DNA from: Desulfobulbaceae bacterium | GTDB taxonomy: Bacteria > Desulfobacterota > Desulfobulbia > Desulfobulbales > Desulfocapsaceae | NCBI GenBank assembly: GCA_003249645.1 | Contig: QKIH01000004.1 | Location: 1 to 64,000 of the forward strand | Length of the DNA stretch: 64,000 nucleotides | Direction of reading: 5' to 3' | In this document: in pieces, positions 62,719 to 64,000 of the stretch | Position numbering within the stretch: the first letter of the stretch is position 1 | Layout: every line of letters starts with the position of its first letter | Notes under the pieces: generated by a model | The model's database searches: none | What the model was told of the DNA's origin: nothing | The model's input: the letters and a program-made list of their open reading frames with translations, nothing else | Position numbers and translations under genes: made by a program

Positions 62719-63483
62719 ATGCTCTTTGGCGGTATTGATATAGGCTCCCGTTCGATTGAACTGGTTGTCATTGATGAGAACGGTGAACAGGTGCAAAGCC
62801 TTAAAGCTGATACCGGTTTTGATCCAATGTCCGAGGCCGATAAAATGATTGAGTCAACCAGGTTTGACCAGATCATGGCAACCGGATACGGCAGAAATCT
62901 CTTTGAGGTCTCCTTTGACGCGCCGACAGTCACTGAGATCAAGGCGCATGCCACTGCCGCTTTTCACCTGCACAACGATTCGTATACCATTCTCGATATC
63001 GGAGGGCAGGATTCAAAAGCCATAGCCTTGTACGAAACGGGAAAGATCAAAAAGTTTGAAATGAACGACCGTTGTGCCGCAGGAACAGGAAAGTTTCTCG
63101 AAATCATGGCGAAAAACCTTGGATTTTCCATTGAGGATTTTGGCGATCAGGCTCTTCTTGCCGAAAAAGAGATAAATATCTCCAGCATGTGTACGGTCTT
63201 TGCCGAATCGGAGGTAACCTCGTTGATTGGTCGCGGTGAAAGTCCCAGAGAGATAGCAAAGGGGCTGCATGACAGCGTGGTTCGTCGTGCAGCCGGCATG
63301 ATCAACCGGGTATCTTCAGGAGGCAAAATTGTTTTCACCGGCGGTGTGGCAAAAAACTCCTGCATGGTAAAGATGCTCGAAAAACGGCTGGAACGCGAGA
63401 TCGTCATTCCTGAAAACCCGCAGTTTATGGGGGCGCTGGGGGCAGCGCTTCTCTGCCGGGCTGCAAATACTGAAAAGTCTTGA
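62719..63483 (+). CDS. Double-cubane protein reductase (ASKHA activator, HgdC/YjiL-like)
   Basis: A 254-aa ATP-dependent electron donor. FGGIDIGSRSIELVVIDENG begins the ASKHA phosphate-1 motif, ILDIGGQDSKAI is phosphate-2, and FTGGVAKNSCMVKMLE is the adenosine motif. The bridging [4Fe-4S] cysteines lie in DRCAAGTG and SSMCTVFAE. It should couple ATP hydrolysis to electron transfer into the double-cubane protein. It follows the partner by 14 bases, with a GGAGGC site, and they form one transcript. Confidence 0.85.
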   Translation: MLFGGIDIGSRSIELVVIDENGEQVQSLKADTGFDPMSEADKMIESTRFDQIMATGYGRNLFEVSFDAPTVTEIKAHATAAFHLHNDSYTILDIGGQDSKAIALYETGKIKKFEMNDRCAAGTGKFLEIMAKNLGFSIEDFGDQALLAEKEINISSMCTVFAESEVTSLIGRGESPREIAKGLHDSVVRRAAGMINRVSSGGKIVFTGGVAKNSCMVKMLEKRLEREIVIPENPQFMGALGAALLCRAANTEKS

Positions 63484-63494
63484 TGCTTCTTTTT

Positions 63495-63524
63495 CCAATC
63501 TTCCTCCTGGGGGAGGAAGATTGG
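63495..63524 (+). terminator. Hairpin terminator after the activator gene
   Basis: CCAATCTTCCTCC / GGAGGAAGATTGG is a perfect 13-bp stem with a four-base loop, 12 bases after the stop. The tail TTCTCA is only weakly T-rich. Confidence 0.65.
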
Positions 63525-63538
63525 TTCTCACAGACCAG

Positions 63539-63553
63539 AGTCCGTCCGGCTGT
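63539..63553 (+). repeat. 15-bp direct repeat, right copy
   Basis: Second copy of AGTCCGTCCGGCTGT, just beyond the terminator hairpin. See left copy at 61386. Confidence 0.6.
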
Positions 63554-63723
63554 GTCTTCTCATCTGCTATTTTTCTCTGTTAACCCGTTATTCCCCGCAC
63601 CCTGCCGCGAAAATTATCTGTTAAGTGTTAAGGTTTTTCCACTGGGACAATTCGTCCGAGAGGTGAATAGCTGTTTAATCATGGTTAATTTTATTTAGCG
63701 TTTCAGAAAAATGTCATTCATTT

Positions 63724-63753
63724 TTGCCTTCTGTAGCAACGACGTGATACAAT
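63724..63753 (+). promoter_or_regulatory. Extended -10 promoter of the last gene
   Basis: TTGCCT, an 18-base spacer and TACAAT preceded by TGA (an extended -10). It ends 48 bases before ATG 63801. The rest of 63554-63723 holds nothing I recognise. Confidence 0.5.
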
Positions 63754-63800
63754 AATCGTGGCGAATAGTATTGTTAATGAATGAAAAATAAGTAACCGGC

Positions 63801-64000
63801 ATGATTAATAAAGCAAGATTCAGCTATAAAATTATCCTCACCGTCCTTTCCGGGTTTTTTATCCTCTTTTTTTTCAGCAGCTTCATTACGTACATTATTT
63901 TTCATAACGTGATTTCGGCCAGGCTTGATAATGATCTGATAAAGACAGTTCGGGGTATTAAAACGCTGGTGGAAACATCCGTTAACCTTTCTTCGCGAAG
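63801..64000 (+). CDS. Membrane sensor protein, N-terminal fragment cut by window edge
   Basis: A frame of 66 codons open to the right edge. MINKARFSYKIILTVLSGFFILFF begins with a positively charged head and a membrane helix, then FHNVISARLDNDLIKTVRG, which looks like the first periplasmic helix of a sensor (histidine kinase, chemoreceptor or diguanylate cyclase). Which of these cannot be told. A promoter with an extended -10 lies upstream. Confidence 0.6.
   Translation, partial: MINKARFSYKIILTVLSGFFILFFFSSFITYIIFHNVISARLDNDLIKTVRGIKTLVETSVNLSSR

Noticed and set aside
61427..63483. 2-hydroxyglutaryl-CoA or benzoyl-CoA dehydratase/reductase pathway
   Set aside because: Only one large component and no CoA transferase, second subunit or ring-cleavage genes are linked.

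Overview
The window is about 64 kb of chromosome from a Gram-negative anaerobe. I infer a sulfate-reducing or sulfur-metabolising Desulfobacterota (Desulfobulbales-like). The basis is gene content only: a 2-oxoacid:ferredoxin oxidoreductase operon, NikR, a DsrE protein, a double-cubane cluster protein with its ASKHA activator, TolC and lipoprotein genes for an outer membrane, PilT, and several c-di-GMP proteins. No phage, tRNA, rRNA or CRISPR array was found. The only clear mobile DNA is the tail of an IS1595/ISXO2-type transposase at the left edge.

Layout. 1-2.5 kb: transposase tail, a TolC-family outer-membrane protein, a stand-alone receiver-like protein and an unlisted 53-aa membrane ORF. 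2.6-8.3 kb: moaA with a structured leader, then a leftward operon of amino-acid-type ABC permease, binding protein, second permease, MFS transporter and nikR, with no ATPase gene. 8.4-15.5 kb: acyl-CoA/ACP ligase, AEC transporter plus LUD protein, rmuC coupled to a RAYT-like transposase-derived gene, and a PAS histidine kinase. 15.8-22 kb: FMN riboswitch-ribB, HIT protein, CPA2 antiporter with USP domains, clpA, clpS. 22-29.5 kb: holA, a DUF3465 protein, a TauE protein and a three-gene operon for an NAD(P)-linked 2-oxoacid:ferredoxin oxidoreductase. 29.8-35.3 kb: ilvD, pilT with a zinc-ribbon protein, DEAD-box helicase. 35.5-37.9 kb: rpsA and an IHF/HU gene. 37.8-45.6 kb: tsaC-like gene, guaB-guaA, NYN-domain protein, mscS, glucokinase, argC. 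45.7-50.6 kb: PilZ protein, tgt, yajC, RNase HI, YigZ and a small protein. 50.8-55.1 kb: HD-GYP response regulator, DsrE protein, PilZ protein, acyl-CoA ligase. 55.2-61.1 kb: small envelope operon (membrane protein, rhodanese, DUF1499 lipoprotein), PflX-type radical SAM enzyme with an ADP-ribosylglycohydrolase, a membrane methyltransferase and an SLC13/RCK permease. 61.4-63.5 kb: double-cubane cluster protein and activator. The start of a membrane sensor is cut by the right edge.

Themes. Housekeeping genes (rpsA-ihf, guaBA, tgt-yajC, clpSA, holA) alternate with c-di-GMP and motility genes (pilT, two PilZ proteins, HD-GYP, receiver-like proteins) and low-potential electron chemistry. The most unusual signals are the rpsA leader and the double-cubane module. 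In the rpsA leader, six tandem copies of an octamer are exactly complementary to one arm of a GNRA-type hairpin next to a Shine-Dalgarno-less start. The double-cubane module is flanked by a 15-bp direct repeat.
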